Positions 1 through 10,130 of a stretch of DNA of 47,864 nucleotides are shown piece after piece; the stretch's first letter is position 1, and every line of letters starts with the position of its first letter. A model generated the notes under the pieces. It worked only from the letters and a program-made list of their open reading frames with translations, was not told where the DNA came from and made no database searches. Position numbers and translations under genes: made by a program. Where the stretch lies: NCBI GenBank assembly GCA_032718475.1, contig JAUCBJ010000296.1, positions 1 through 47,864 of the forward strand, written 5' to 3'. This DNA is from Nemertoderma westbladi (taxonomy: Eukaryota; Xenacoelomorpha; Nemertodermatida; Nemertodermatidae).

Positions 1-444
1 TCTTTAATTTTATTCAGTAGAATGTTATTTTAGCGATTATTTAGTAGATTAGTGCAATATATATTCGCGTTTATTACTTAATTACATATATATTATATTT
101 AATGCGACGGCAAGAAATAATTCTTTTTCTCTTTCCTTACTGTCCGTATTACATTACAAATACGTAACTACAGTAAGATGAAATGTCCGTACTTATTAAA
201 GTACAATAAAGCCACTACTATATTTAAGTATTATTGGTAGGCAGAGTATTAGGAATGCAAAGTTCAGATCCTCGTGTCTCGGCTAAACCAAGCTCTGGGT
301 AGACCTTGGAAACGACTTGCCTCTTCACACTGACATTGCTTCGTGCGATATTGCTCTCATACCGTATATTAAATAATACATATAGTAGCGTGATGTCCCT
401 TTAACAGTAGCGTATAACGCAAAATAAATCTGTTAAACCCTTTG

Positions 445-750
445 ACCATCTGTAATTCTAGTCGATTAAGATATCGCGGCACCCACCGATATACTTGAAA
501 GACAAATTCTAGAATCAGTGGTTAACGTCCCCAGACAAGTTCTGGAATAAATCGGTGCCCATCTCAAATATTAATTAGTTAATATTTACAAATCAAATAA
601 GTCAAAATCTGTAAAATTCAGATCCTTCAACAATTCTAGTCAATTAAGATATCGTAGCATTTACCGATATTCTTAAAGAGACAATTTTCTTAGAATTAAG
701 GATCTTGTGTCCCTAGACATGTTCTAGAATCAAAATATGTCCATTTAATT
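445..750. repeat. Diverged direct duplication (two ~115-bp copies)
   Basis: Copies at about 450-570 and 630-745 share the same order of words: a TTCTAGTC(G/A)ATTAAGATATCG block, then ACCGATAT, then a block containing TTCTAGAAT or TTCTTAGAATTAAGG, then CCC(C)AGACA(A/T)GTTCT(G/A)GAAT. They differ by many substitutions and small indels, so the duplication is old. No ORF covers it. Confidence 0.7.
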
Positions 751-2400
751 ATCAAATAATAAAATTTCAGGGAATAAATTTAAATTCATGTCTTTTAATG
801 AATTTAATAAATTGCCATTTTACGCGATTTATAATATTCCCAAAATTCCATTAATTAATAGATCAAGGGAGCGGAGATTTATATTATTATGTGTATGCGT
901 GTACGAAAGTCTCCCAAACATAGTTAATAGCCGATAAAATTCTTAAAGTCATGTATAAACAGGACATTGACTATTAAAGAATTCCTATTAAATAACATCC
1001 CAGATCTGTATGCATTGGAATTACTCTAATTCTACCGCTAGCTTTGCATAATGTCACCATAGCAACAACCACGCTAGAATTAGAATTGAGTTAAACGAAC
1101 AATAGAAAGCTTGTCCCATTGAATAACATAGGGAATAAATAGCGCACTGCTAGTATCCAAGGATACATAATAATACAGTGACATTCTGGAAGGCATTGAC
1201 TAACGGACAAATGGCCCGAATGTGTGTAATTTGTGACAAGTTGTGTGTGTGGTATTTGTGAGTTTATAGGTGAATGTTACTGCTAAGGTGTGTTTACAGT
1301 AGCCAGTCGCAATCGTAAAGTAACCTAACTCTCCAAGGAATACCTGAAGTACATCTAAGCCTTTGGGACGGACAGTCGAGTGACTTGTGCCAGTTGTCGT
1401 TGTCGTTGTGCGGCTACGTCGTTGGCGAAAGTACGGCGGCGACGACACATCGGCGCTGAGGATCTCGTACTGTCCGGGGTTGATTGGGGTAGGCAGCGAC
1501 GCCCGCTCGCCTAAATATAAACTCATTATAATATGGATAAACTCATATATAGCAGATATGACGGAGTTGATAGAAGATGGTCTTGTCATCCTATCGATTT
1601 ACACAATACGGACTATGTCGACTATATATCCTGCCCAGCGGAGTCGGAACCATAAACAGAAATTCGAATGCGAAAATTCTATTCGAAATCGACTCGAAAG
1701 AAAAGACACTTAAGAAACAAATGGACGCGGTAACTCCAACGTATATTTGGAATTCTTGATAGAAGCATTGTAACAACGAATAAATATCACCCGCGTTTAC
1801 CCTACCAGACGTGCGTCTTTGGTATTATTACGATAAATGCCCTAGACCCAACTAATAAACGGAAAGACATAAACATCCACGTAAACCGAAACTTGTTGAC
1901 GTATCACCTATGCTCACTCGGCTCGAACGATCCTGGAGTAAACCTACGATCAGAGTCCCGGAATACTCGGTCAAACCTCCTCATTCCTTAGTTGGACCTC
2001 AGACCTGCGATCTTGGTGGTGTCGCGGATCCTCGCGGACTGTATTCACTGTTCAAAGATCTAGTGCTACCCTAACAATTAATCGGTAACACTCCGACAGT
2101 GATTTCTAGCTAGCCGCCCATCTTACCTAGCCGGATTGTGACGCGGACACCTAATATCACTATCCAACCGTATGGTCGTCCACGTTTAACGCGATACAAC
2201 CCCTCATCAAGGGGAAGGAGAGCGTTGTACGAAACGAGTTAAACGCTATTTTATAAAGATCAAAAAGGAAACCTGCGTTTGTTCAGATAAACGTAAGTTA
2301 TAACAGTGAGTCCAATCGATAAACGAATTGGCCTTATCTCAATTCGATTGGGAAATCCAGAATCTCTAAGAAGTTATCGAACTTGGACGATCCTATTCTC
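751..2400. other. No gene recognised
   Basis: AT-rich sequence to about 1,080, then a stretch of more even base composition to about 2,250. Short ORFs occur on both strands around 1200-1710, but they overlap in antisense and show no recognisable domain. The 1800-2250 part has no long ORF. It could be the untranslated leader of an old LTR retroelement, but I see no LTR pair to support that. Confidence 0.4.
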
Positions 2401-2750
2401 TGCGAGAGTTTTTGGATGAACGTATCCAGCTACGAGCGGAGGAAAATCAGCTCGAGGAGAAGCATATCGAAACGGCAGATACCTCAACCACAATCCTACA
2501 CCTTCTGATGCAATCATATTGCACCCTTCACCCAGGAGTTATGGCCCTCCTAGTAAAGTGGAAAAGACTCTTGCTAGCCTCAAAAAACTGCGTAAACGCC
2601 GTCTGCGTAAGAAAGACTAACTGTTTAGAGTATCTTTATGTTTTAGAAACTGTGATTTTTATATTTTATAGACTGAAAATCCCATTTTCTGGGAGCGGTG
2701 TAAAAGCCTTTGCTGAATTGCCCCGTTATTTTTATTATCTTTTACATTAA
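2348..2750 (+). pseudogene. Possible gag-like retroelement scrap
   Basis: An open frame reads through LREFLDERIQLRAEEN, a charged helical segment of the kind found in gag proteins of BEL/Pao-like elements, and then becomes low-information sequence that ends in AT-rich DNA. No protease, reverse transcriptase or LTR is visible nearby. The resemblance is weak and from memory. It may equally be a chance ORF or an untracked exon. Confidence 0.2.
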
Positions 2751-3860
2751 AATACTCTGTAGTTGATTTAATAAGTGTAAGAGACCGTATTATTGCTGTA
2801 TCGGTGTTTTTAGAGGATCTAAGACCTATTTCCTCCGTATGTGTACTGTGAAAGGCATATTTTATGATTCTATGGCAATTCGTGACGCAAAGGGGTGATA
2901 GCTACTCTTGAACAGTAGTTACTATGACTACGGTTAACAGCTGACATTCATACGTGTTGATTTCCTTTGTTCTACGGCGTCTCTCAGTTCAGTCAGCCAA
3001 TTAGAGCGTTTTTGTGGCTCCTTGTACAGAAAATTTCCGAGAAATGACGCAATGCCTATGTGCAGTGTTTACATTCAGTCCTGAGCCAAAGAAAGAACGG
3101 CTTGGAAGTATTTTGTGCTTTACTGTTTTTTAGTCTTACACTAGTAGGTTTAATTATAAAGGGCATATATCCTTTAACTACCTGACTCATGGAATCACTG
3201 CTGACTGATCATACATGCTGACTGCTGAAACATTGCAAACTCATAACAATCAGTGTTTTCATTGTTGTTTTATACTGCTATTTACCGTCAGTTCTTCATA
3301 ATATGGTTGATGAATAATTATATTTGGAATAACGATAAATCACCCCGAAACCCAATATTCTTGATATACCGAAGGTAAGAGAGAAGGGTTACAGATAAAC
3401 GATTGTGACTTATGTTAAAGTGGTTTGAAGTGAATCTAATGTTATTTGATAGACCCTACATGAGTCAGTCTGTGTTCCTTTTATATGTGACTAAAATCAG
3501 TGAAGATTGGCAGATTAGTGTGCAGTATTGTGCAGCATTGTGTATGAGTGAGTCTGTTAAAGAAGCAATTCCTAAAGAATGCGCCATATATGTGAATTGT
3601 AATTGAGCCATATCGTTGTGAGTAGTTTGAGTCATAACTCTGTTTATATAGATAAAGCGCCACGTCCTAAAGGAACTGTTAATATTCCCGAAGGTGAATA
3701 ATATTGTCAGAGATTATATAGTACTGTCAGTCGAATAATACATTAGGCTTACATAGCAATAAAATTAAACCGTCGAACCCAATCTCCCGGGAATCTCCAG
3801 CGGGTGAATGGTCGCGCACGGATTGGTTTCGACTAGTGTAGTGAATCAAATACTTGTCAT
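2751..3860. other. No gene recognised
   Basis: AT-rich intergenic or intronic sequence. ORFs are 60-65 codons and carry no recognisable motif. If the TIR gene downstream has more 5' exons they could lie here, but I could not identify one with supporting splice sites and homology. Confidence 0.4.
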
Positions 3861-3899
3861 AGACTAAAAACAGATTTAATATCTAGAAGACATCTTGAT

Positions 3900-4175
3900 T
3901 TGGTGGGTTAAACTGCCAAAGGTCTGAAAGCGCGAACACCAATCTCGAGAATTATACCAAATCTGAACCCAATCTGAATCGAAAATAGAAAGAGGGGTGA
4001 AAATTATTAATATTTGCATTAACAATTTTGAAATTTGAAGAAATTTTATATATCTTTTTTCATATTTAAATTTGCGGGCAGCCGCAGCACTAACTGCTGT
4101 ATTAGCTCGAGATTGGGTCCAGATTGAGTTCAGATTGGGTTCAGATAGGTTCAGATATGAATTAAGTACTATCCA
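3900..4175. repeat. Short inverted repeats of a CAGATTGGGTT word
   Basis: The left side (about 3940-3983) carries AATCTCGAG and CTGAACCCAATCTG. The right side (about 4107-4155) carries CTCGAGATTGGG and three imperfect copies of CAGATTGGGTT/AGATTGAGTT. The two sides are reverse complements in part, so the 100-bp AT-rich middle could sit in a hairpin loop. It may be a decayed MITE. Confidence 0.45.
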
Positions 4176-4530
4176 ATTCCACATGATTCTAATTTAGTTT
4201 TAAAAAGGTTGACTGTTTTAGCGTTTCAAACCGTTTTTTTAGTTCTTATATAAATTCTGCAGCCAGATTCTTTGGCGTCAAGGTGGGATCTATTTTTTTC
4301 TGTATTAGCAAAAGCTTTAGTTTATCTTTCTAATCCAAACTACAGTAGGATGCTGACAAGATACAGAAACGATTTAAATATCATTGTAAATTGGGAACAG
4401 AAAACATTTTTTAGAATTTTTTTGTAAAAATGGACTCATGGGGTAGGAAATACAGTAGTGTGCGCCGGTGTGATTAAATTTCAGATTATCAAGATAACAG
4501 AGACAAAAGATTTCAGCTGATTTAATTTCA

Positions 4531-4830
4531 CATCTAGTCCCCTGTACTGTACACATCTAGTCCCCTGTACTGTACACATCTAGTCCCCTGTACTGTACAC
4601 ATCTAGTCCCCTGTACTGTACACATCTAGTCCCCTGTACTGTACACATCTAGTCCCCTGTACTGTACACATCTAGTCCCCTGTACTGTACACATCTAGTC
4701 CCCTGTACTGTACACATCTAGTCCCCTGTACTGTACACATCTAGTCCCCTGTACTGTACACATCTTAGTCCCCTGTACTGTACACATCTAGTCCCCTGTA
4801 CTGTACACATCTAGTCCCCTGTACTGTACT
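4531..4830. repeat. 23-bp minisatellite, about 13 units
   Basis: The unit is CATCTAGTCCCCTGTACTGT plus ACA, repeated head to tail with almost no divergence; one unit near 4761 has an extra T. The array stops about 20 bp before the splice acceptor of the TIR-gene exon at 4850, so it abuts the branch-point and polypyrimidine region of that intron. Confidence 0.95.
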
Positions 4831-4849
4831 ATAACAATTTATTTTGCAG

Positions 4850-4965
4850 TACTGCGGGATATAATTGAATTAAATATGGAGAACGAATTGGGTGCAATAA
4901 CCCAGGCGATTGAATTGATAATTCATCCATCTCCTAGGCGACCAATTAAAGGCGACCGCAATAAG
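4850..4965 (+). CDS. TIR-domain protein, exon a (first exon seen)
   Basis: The acceptor ATTTTGCAG ends at 4849 and the donor AAG|GTTTGT follows 4965. The frame is open through the whole exon. The first ATG is at 4876, giving MENELGAITQAIELIIHPSP and then a basic linker RRPIKGDRNK that runs into the TIR strand in the next exon. Because the frame stays open from the ATG back to the acceptor and the exon starts in phase (two bases complete a codon), an upstream coding exon is possible; residues before the ATG would read LRDIIELN, helical in character. Some invertebrate TIR proteins of this kind have armadillo-like repeats upstream, but none was found here. Both ends of the exon are inferred from splice signals. 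Confidence 0.6.
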
Positions 4966-5151
4966 GTTTGTGTAGCCAGGCATTCATATACTGTAGGATC
5001 GATCGTCATAAAGGTTGGATTGAACAGGATTTCAATTTAACCCCCAGAATGATGAAAAACCTCTGAGTTGAGCAGATAGTGGCGCACTTTGACGGCAAGC
5101 GAAAATAGTGATCTTCAGAGCAAATTGACCGCAAGTGAAATAATGTATAGT

Positions 5152-5200
5152 GTATTGTTTTGGTTAGAAAACACCGCCACTGTAACCTGTTCCTTTCCCT
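5152..5200 (-). repeat. Copy of dispersed ~55-bp repeat
   Basis: Reads TATTGTTTTGGTTAGAAAAC, then GCCACTGTAACC, then TGTTCCTTTCCCTTAA. Near-identical sequences occur at 7071, 18828, 31297, in three tandem units at 12102-12300 and, for the outer part, at both ends of the palindrome at 20401-21056. It is probably the terminal inverted repeat of a MITE family. Confidence 0.8.
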
Positions 5201-5880
5201 TAATGTTTTTAATTAAATTAAACCTATTTTTAAAACGCACTAAAATTTATTTTGTGTTTGCGGTGAATTCGCGCCATTGACTCGGATTGAGGAATATAAC
5301 TGTATACAGTATACTGTAACTACAGGGATGTACTGTATCGGTAGGCCTACTGCTGTACTACTGTATTAACTACTGTATTTCTTTCTAGTCTTATAATCTA
5401 TCACTTTATGAGATTAGATTACAGGGAGCACTCGACGCGTTTTAAATTGTCTCGTTTTCGTTTTACTCCATTTTATGTCGATTTACGTCTTAAGACGTAA
5501 GGCTGCCTTTGAATTATTACAATGCAGTATCTATACATTTACTATAGTTACAGCTACTACAATTCTCGATAAAATTTAAAGTCGTTTTTATATTAGTAAT
5601 GATTGTAGTCTAAATCATATATTAGTAGATATTTCTTAACGTACTGTATTTCTGTAGGGAAATAATTGGAAACTTTAAATATCCGCAGTGTCGAACTAAC
5701 ATCAGTACCATTTAAACGAAATATGGAAAAATTATGGTTTGTACTTAGAGTGTGATGGTGTAAAGTTAAACCGATGTGGGGTAATTTTTAGAAACTACAG
5801 TAGAGTAGGCCTATCTATTCAATTTGTGATGTCTCCAACAGCTACCGCTATCCTACCATTTAGCATTACATACATTTTAG

Positions 5881-5950
5881 GTTTACATCAGCTACGAATA
5901 TTCCAGTTTTGAGAAAGCAACTCAAGTGAAGGAAAATCTAACGCTATCAG
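5881..5950 (+). CDS. TIR-domain protein, exon b
   Basis: The acceptor CATTTTAG ends at 5880 and the donor CAG|GTAATT follows 5950. The exon has 23 codons plus one base and enters in phase 0 from exon a. It encodes VYISYEYSSFEKATQVKENL and then TLS. KVYISYE matches the first strand and AA loop of TIR domains (usual pattern VFISY), followed by the first helix. Its phase joins exactly to exon c, with the split codon reading Gly. A foldback element lies in the intron just downstream, starting about 30 bp after the donor. Confidence 0.7.
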
Positions 5951-5982
5951 GTAATTTAACTTATTGAAGTACAAATACACTA

Positions 5983-6677
5983 AAAGGGGTGGTGCGCGAA
6001 AAATTGTTGCCTAGAAACAATGAAATATGGGGTACCAACTGAATCAAGTGGCGGGTTATATTTTTGTAAAATCACGAGGAAACGGTCGAAATTGCGGGTT
6101 TAAATAAGCGCGGGAAGCCAATTTTTAAAATCGGCTGTGATTGGCTGCTACAGTTTTGACGTCATTACGCAGTGCTCTAATGATTTCTTACCTTGGTTTC
6201 TATGGAAAGTGATTTTCGATCGATTCAAATACACATTTAATCTCAATCACTTCATACGTGGCTTATGCCAATTGAAAGCGGAGAGTCTTGCGCGTCTTTT
6301 AACACTACAATTACATGTTCATCACCATGAATTTAATTAATTATAGTGTCAAAAGACGCATCCGCTTTCAATTGATATAAGCCACGTGTGAAATGATTGA
6401 GATTTAATATGAATTTGAATTTTGAATCGATCGAAAATCTCTCTCCATAGAAACCAATATAAGAAATTATCAGATCACTGCATAGTGACGTAAAATATGT
6501 AGCAGCCAATCACAGCCGATTTTCATGATTGGCTTCCCGGGCTTACTTAAACCCGCGTTTCGACCGTTTCCATGTGTTTTTACAAAAACACACCCCGCCA
6601 CTCCATTCAGGGCACCTTGTTACCCTTATTCGATTGTTTCTAGCCCAACAATTTTTTCGCGCGCCAACCCTATTCCC
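5983..6677. mobile_element. ~0.7-kb foldback (inverted-repeat) MITE in TIR-gene intron
   Basis: The left arm (about 5985-6320) and right arm (about 6345-6672) are reverse complements with scattered mismatches. Examples are GTGATTGGCTGCTAC at 6137 against GTAGCAGCCAATCAC near 6500, and GCTTATGCCAATTGAAAGCG against CGCTTTCAATTGATATAAGC. The outer ends carry GGTGCGCGAAAAATTGTTG and its complement. TACACTA at 5976-5982 and 6678-6684 may be the target duplication, but the exact ends are uncertain. No transposase is encoded. Confidence 0.85.
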
Positions 6678-6810
6678 TACACTACTTATGTATGTGACTT
6701 ACTGTAACACAAACACTAGTTTATAATGCAGTACGAACCATTTTATTTAGCAAAAATATTTTATTTACCAAAAAATTGACTATGCCAATTATATTCATGC
6801 GATTTTGCAG

Positions 6811-6945
6811 GTATGGGGGTTGTCATGGGAACGGAATGCCACGATCGCATGGACATGCTGACTGCAGCAACCACGTTGAGGGACAGTCAGTCCCTAATTG
6901 TTATTGCGACCAATAGTTACAGGAGCAACCTTCTATGTCTTACAG
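6811..6945 (+). CDS. TIR-domain protein, exon c
   Basis: The acceptor GATTTTGCAG ends at 6810 and the donor ACAG|GTTGGA follows 6945. The exon encodes GMGVVMGTECHDRMDMLTAA, TTLRDSQSLIVIATNSYRSN and LLCLT. This covers the TIR BB-loop region, the helix with LRDSQ (equivalent to the family's I..S...I), strand LIVIAT and the SYRSNLLC box that corresponds to S..Y..S.WC in TIR proteins. The next residue, completed across the splice junction, is Glu, at the position of the catalytic Glu in NAD-cleaving TIR domains. Confidence 0.7.
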
Positions 6946-7070
6946 GTTGGAATTTTTGGGTATAAACGCTATGCCTGCACATACAGTACATCTATACCGT
7001 AGGCCGCTAGGTCTAGAGCTCTGTCTTTTGATTCTCATTTAAATTTGAGTTTCTACAATATTTCTAACTC

Positions 7071-7119
7071 TCGTTTATTGATTTGGTTTCTTTCAAACCG
7101 CCTCTGTAACCTGCTCCTT
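7071..7119 (-). repeat. Diverged copy of dispersed ~55-bp repeat
   Basis: TCGTTTATTGATTTGGTTTC, then CAAACCGCCTCTGTAACCTG, then CTCCTTTA. It matches the family described at 5152 with several substitutions. It lies in the last intron of the TIR gene. Confidence 0.75.
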
Positions 7120-7267
7120 TACTAACATGCCTACAAGTATTAGGTGTAGGTTTGTAGGCTAGGTATAGGCGTAGCGTTTAACCCGTAATTTTTTATAATC
7201 AACTGTTGCAATCTTGCTTGCAGTGTAGTGAGTATAACTAAGATAATGTAGTTTTCATACCTGTGTA

Positions 7268-7293
7268 CCCCCCCCCCCCCCCCCCCCCCCCCC
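7268..7293. repeat. Homopolymer C tract (26)
   Basis: Uninterrupted C run in the last intron of the TIR gene. It is one of nine such tracts in the window, all C on this strand. Confidence 0.95.
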
Positions 7294-7454
7294 TTCTTAC
7301 GAACATCATAATACTATTATAACCCACACAAATAATTTAAATTATATTATTATTACCGTTACTCCTCTACTATTGGACGTAAGTTCATCCTCACATGAGT
7401 GTGAACTCATGTAGTAGTTTCCTTTCACGATTCAATTTTTCTTTCATTTTTCAG

Positions 7455-7621
7455 AATGCTGTTTGGCCGGAAAGTATGGAAAGACAATAACTGCAATCAA
7501 TGGTGACTTTCCCAATGACAACGAGATCTTCACCTTTACTGAAGATGGAATTAAAAATGTCGGAAGTAGCAATGTAACTGACAGTATGGTAGTAGAGTCG
7601 ATCATGGCAATAATGAAATAA
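7455..7621 (+). CDS. TIR-domain protein, exon d (3' end)
   Basis: The acceptor TTTTTCAG ends at 7454. The first codon is completed from exon c and reads Glu (residue 99 counting from the ATG at 4876). The exon then encodes CCLAGKYGKTITAINGDF, PNDNEIFTFTEDGIKNVGSS and a C-terminal helix ending in MAIMK, stop TAA at 7619-7621. The joined protein from that ATG is 153 residues, which is one TIR domain with almost no extra sequence. In animals and plants TIR domains act as signalling adaptors or NAD+ hydrolases. Y.S..LC..E matches the Y.S..WC..E of TIR enzymes, so activity is possible but is inferred only from this alignment by eye. A poly(A) signal AATAAA lies at 7645-7650. Confidence 0.7.
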
Positions 7622-7637
7622 ATTTAGATAACATAAC

Positions 7638-7650
7638 TTTATTAAATAAA
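7638..7650. promoter_or_regulatory. Palindromic poly(A) signal between convergent genes
   Basis: TTTATTAAATAAA contains AATAAA on both strands. It is 24 bp past the stop of the + strand TIR gene and about 230 bp past the stop of the - strand RPAP2-like gene. RPAP2 also has AATAAA at 7874-7879 (complement), overlapping its own stop codon. Either or both could be used. Confidence 0.5.
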
Positions 7651-7874
7651 GTCAAGTTATAACGATTTCGGCATGCTTTAATCTGTGCTTTATGTTGGCC
7701 TACTGTATGTCAGTTCTACTGTTTACAGGAAATGCCGTAATTAATTAATATAATTACCGTAATTGTATGAATGTATAAGTATATTATTGTATTGGAAATC
7801 ATCTTATTCACCTTCATTGTAAACATCATGACAATATTAATATAAAAAAAAACAATAATTTGCATATTAAGGAT

Positions 7875-9077
7875 TTATTTAGGCCTAATTATATTTTCAC
7901 CTTTACTCTCTTTTTTTGTAAAGTAGTCAACTATTTCATCAAAACTCAAATTAAATTTATAAGAATGCACACTAACAGCGTCTCGTATTAAGTCGTCTAC
8001 TCTGGACAATAAAACCAATAAACACACAGCGACTTCACGCCATTCATCTGAAGTTATGTTTAGCGACTGGGAAGTTAATCTAAAAGTATCTAAAAGTCTA
8101 CATAGGGGGTTGTATACTACATTAACGGGTAGGTATACACGGCAGTTGGGTAATAATTTCTCTAAAACTAGTCTCTTTCTTACCAAAACTACCGAGCTAC
8201 TTTGTAGAGGTAGAGTTCCTTTAACACCAGAACTAGAACCCTGAAATACGGAAGGTGATGACTTGCTTATATTAGGTATAAACCTACCCGTATCGGGCTG
8301 AAGATATGTTGCACCTCCTTCCGGACTAGCTGAACTATCTTCCTGACCAACTGAACTAACTTCGAGCTCAGCCGAACAAACGTCTTGACCAACAGAACTA
8401 ACTAATTTCTCCACAGTGGCCTCACAACCTAAAAACTCCAGGGTATCTTCACTCATCCAGTCAGTAACTATACGTATCCCGCTATCCAGTTCCTTACAGA
8501 TACTTCCCGGCACTAGTAGTACAGGTACCGGTAGATCTTCCAGAGGAATATAAATGGTTTGTCTTGGGGGATCTGAGGGTTTATTCATCGAAGGATTAGA
8601 CGCTGATAAATCGAGTGCCGCAAACTCCGTCTCCACATCCAGCGTAAGGGGTTCCTTTTTGGACCGTTCCTCTTGCGTCGAGGTCTGGAGAATTACTTCT
8701 TCTTTAAACTCGAGAACCTTTCCTATGGAACGATCACCGTTAGACTCCAACAAGGAGATATTGGTGCACCGGTCAGTGATATTGTCCTCGGGCAACTGAC
8801 TGCGGTAGAACCGGGACGCTTTACTGCATCTCGCACTGCAGTAAACAGCGGCGTTACGGGCTTCAAAGACTTTGTTACGGCAGGTGTCCACCGCGTATAT
8901 TTGTTTGGTTATAATTCTTCCGTCCACGGGGTTGGCACACGCGGGATAGCCACACTGACCAGTTAGTCGGCGTTCTTCTGTGACGTCATCGTATTGGCTT
9001 GTGTTTAAAGCCTTACCGCATTCTATTAGTTGGTTGTTTGATACACATCCATCGATTAGTGAAAGTACAGCCTGCAT
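7875..9077 (-). CDS. RPAP2: RPAP2/Rtr1-like RNA polymerase II CTD phosphatase
   Basis: 400 codons from ATG to TAA in one open frame. The N-terminal 100 residues match the Rtr1/RPAP2 zinc-finger domain: helix, then QYDDVTEERRLTGQCGYPAC at 28-47, then YCSARC at 79-84 and KASRFYRSQLPED at 86-98. The zinc ligands are most likely C42, C47, C80 and C84. Family members bind RNA polymerase II, remove Ser5 phosphate from its C-terminal tail and help its nuclear import. The rest is low-complexity and Ser/Glu-rich, with two SSVGQ(D/E) repeats around 228-245, ending in a Leu-rich helical region (about 330-390). The start falls inside the first helix of the domain, 20-30 residues later than usual. An in-frame stop lies just upstream of the ATG, so either the N terminus is short or an upstream coding exon is spliced in. 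No neighbour shares its function. Confidence 0.85.
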   Translation of the reverse strand: MQAVLSLIDGCVSNNQLIECGKALNTSQYDDVTEERRLTGQCGYPACANPVDGRIITKQIYAVDTCRNKVFEARNAAVYCSARCSKASRFYRSQLPEDNITDRCTNISLLESNGDRSIGKVLEFKEEVILQTSTQEERSKKEPLTLDVETEFAALDLSASNPSMNKPSDPPRQTIYIPLEDLPVPVLLVPGSICKELDSGIRIVTDWMSEDTLEFLGCEATVEKLVSSVGQDVCSAELEVSSVGQEDSSASPEGGATYLQPDTGRFIPNISKSSPSVFQGSSSGVKGTLPLQSSSVVLVRKRLVLEKLLPNCRVYLPVNVVYNPLCRLLDTFRLTSQSLNITSDEWREVAVCLLVLLSRVDDLIRDAVSVHSYKFNLSFDEIVDYFTKKESKGENIIRPK

Positions 9078-9297
9078 TATTTCACTGGCTCATGTGGCTT
9101 CAACTACCTGACAGTCTGACTGTAGGACCAAAACCACAGCTTACAGGCGCTTATCTCGCTGGTACTCCTAGTACCCTGGTACAGGTAGGCCAAACTATTT
9201 ATACTGTAGTATGCCTATTCCAGTATTCTGAGGTAGAATAAAACGTCTGTCCTTATATGGTCTGATCTGACGGCATCTGATCCTACAGTATAACCAA

Positions 9298-9736
9298 GGG
9301 GTCGTCCAAGTATGACGTCTGCACTTTTCCCCAAAACGTTCACCCCCTCACTCCCCTAAATCAGATGTCATCAGATAGGCGTTGATACCCCCCCCCCCCC
9401 CCCCCTCCCCTAAATCAGATTAAAAAAAAAAATTTGTAACAAACTATTATATTATGAAGATTATTTATAAACACTTGTAAATCATTAAATTATTATTTTT
9501 AATCAAATTATGAATTATATAATTATAGTAAATTATTAATTAATATTATAATATAATAATAGTTATCAGCCAGGGACTGAATCTATCTTCAATAGCTATA
9601 TCTCTTCTAGCCCCTATAAATGAACATGCTGACGTCAGATTTTGGCTGACCCCCTCCCCTCCCCTCATCAGCACGTCATCAGATTTTCCCAACCCCCCCC
9701 CCCCCTAAAGTGCTGACGTCATACTTGGACGGCCCC
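9298..9736. mobile_element. MITE with ~28-bp terminal inverted repeats
   Basis: The left end reads GGGGTCGTCCAAGTATGACG then TCTGCACTTT. The right end is AAAGTGCTGACGTCATACTT then GGACGGCCCC, the reverse complement with two mismatches. The interior is AT-rich with two C tracts and more copies of a (C/T)CCCTAAATCAGAT word; it has no ORF. The target duplication is not clear. It lies between the RPAP2 start and the shared upstream element at 9776. Confidence 0.85.
9388..9405. repeat. Homopolymer C tract (18)
   Basis: Uninterrupted C run inside the 9298-9736 MITE, followed by TCCCC. A further run of 13 C lies at 9693-9705 in the same element. Confidence 0.95.
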
Positions 9737-9775
9737 CAATCAGGAAAAAGAGATATGATATTTACCTAACTGCCT

Positions 9776-9801
9776 GTTAGGTAAATAGCCAATAGGGGAT
9801 C
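9776..9801. promoter_or_regulatory. 26-bp element shared with DDX54 upstream region
   Basis: These 26 bases, with the core AAATAGCCAATAGGGGATC, are identical to 16099-16124, which lies about 190 bp upstream of the DDX54 start. The core contains a CCAAT box. Weaker similarity extends both ways (AAAGAGATAT on the left; AGCAGTACAGG on the right). Here it lies about 700 bp upstream of the RPAP2 start, or about 260 bp if the intervening MITE is removed. It could be a shared promoter element or a dispersed repeat. Confidence 0.5.
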
Positions 9802-10130
9802 TCATTTCACGTTGCCTTGTTACGTATCAGTATCATCATATGACATAGCAGCATAGCAGTACAGGCATAACCGGTATGCAGCCAATGCAGCAAGGCATGT
9901 TATTATAATAATATTAAAAATGTGATATAGGATGAAGGATGGCGTGTATGAAAGTTGTGTGATTGCCCCAGCAAAGATGCATATTTTCAGATGTAAACAA
10001 TAGATGGTGTTGAAACATTAAACATTTATTAAAATCAATACAGCCTTTGCTGCAATATTTTAGTAAATCTTTCTTGTTAATTGTTATCATTATTAATAAG
10101 TCAAAGTTAATTATATTAATCATAATTAAT

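Noticed and set aside
1200-1713. Overlapping ORFs of 129 (minus) and 108 (plus) codons
   Set aside because: They overlap in antisense, have low-complexity Thr or Val runs from a GTCGTT repeat, and show no domain or splice context.
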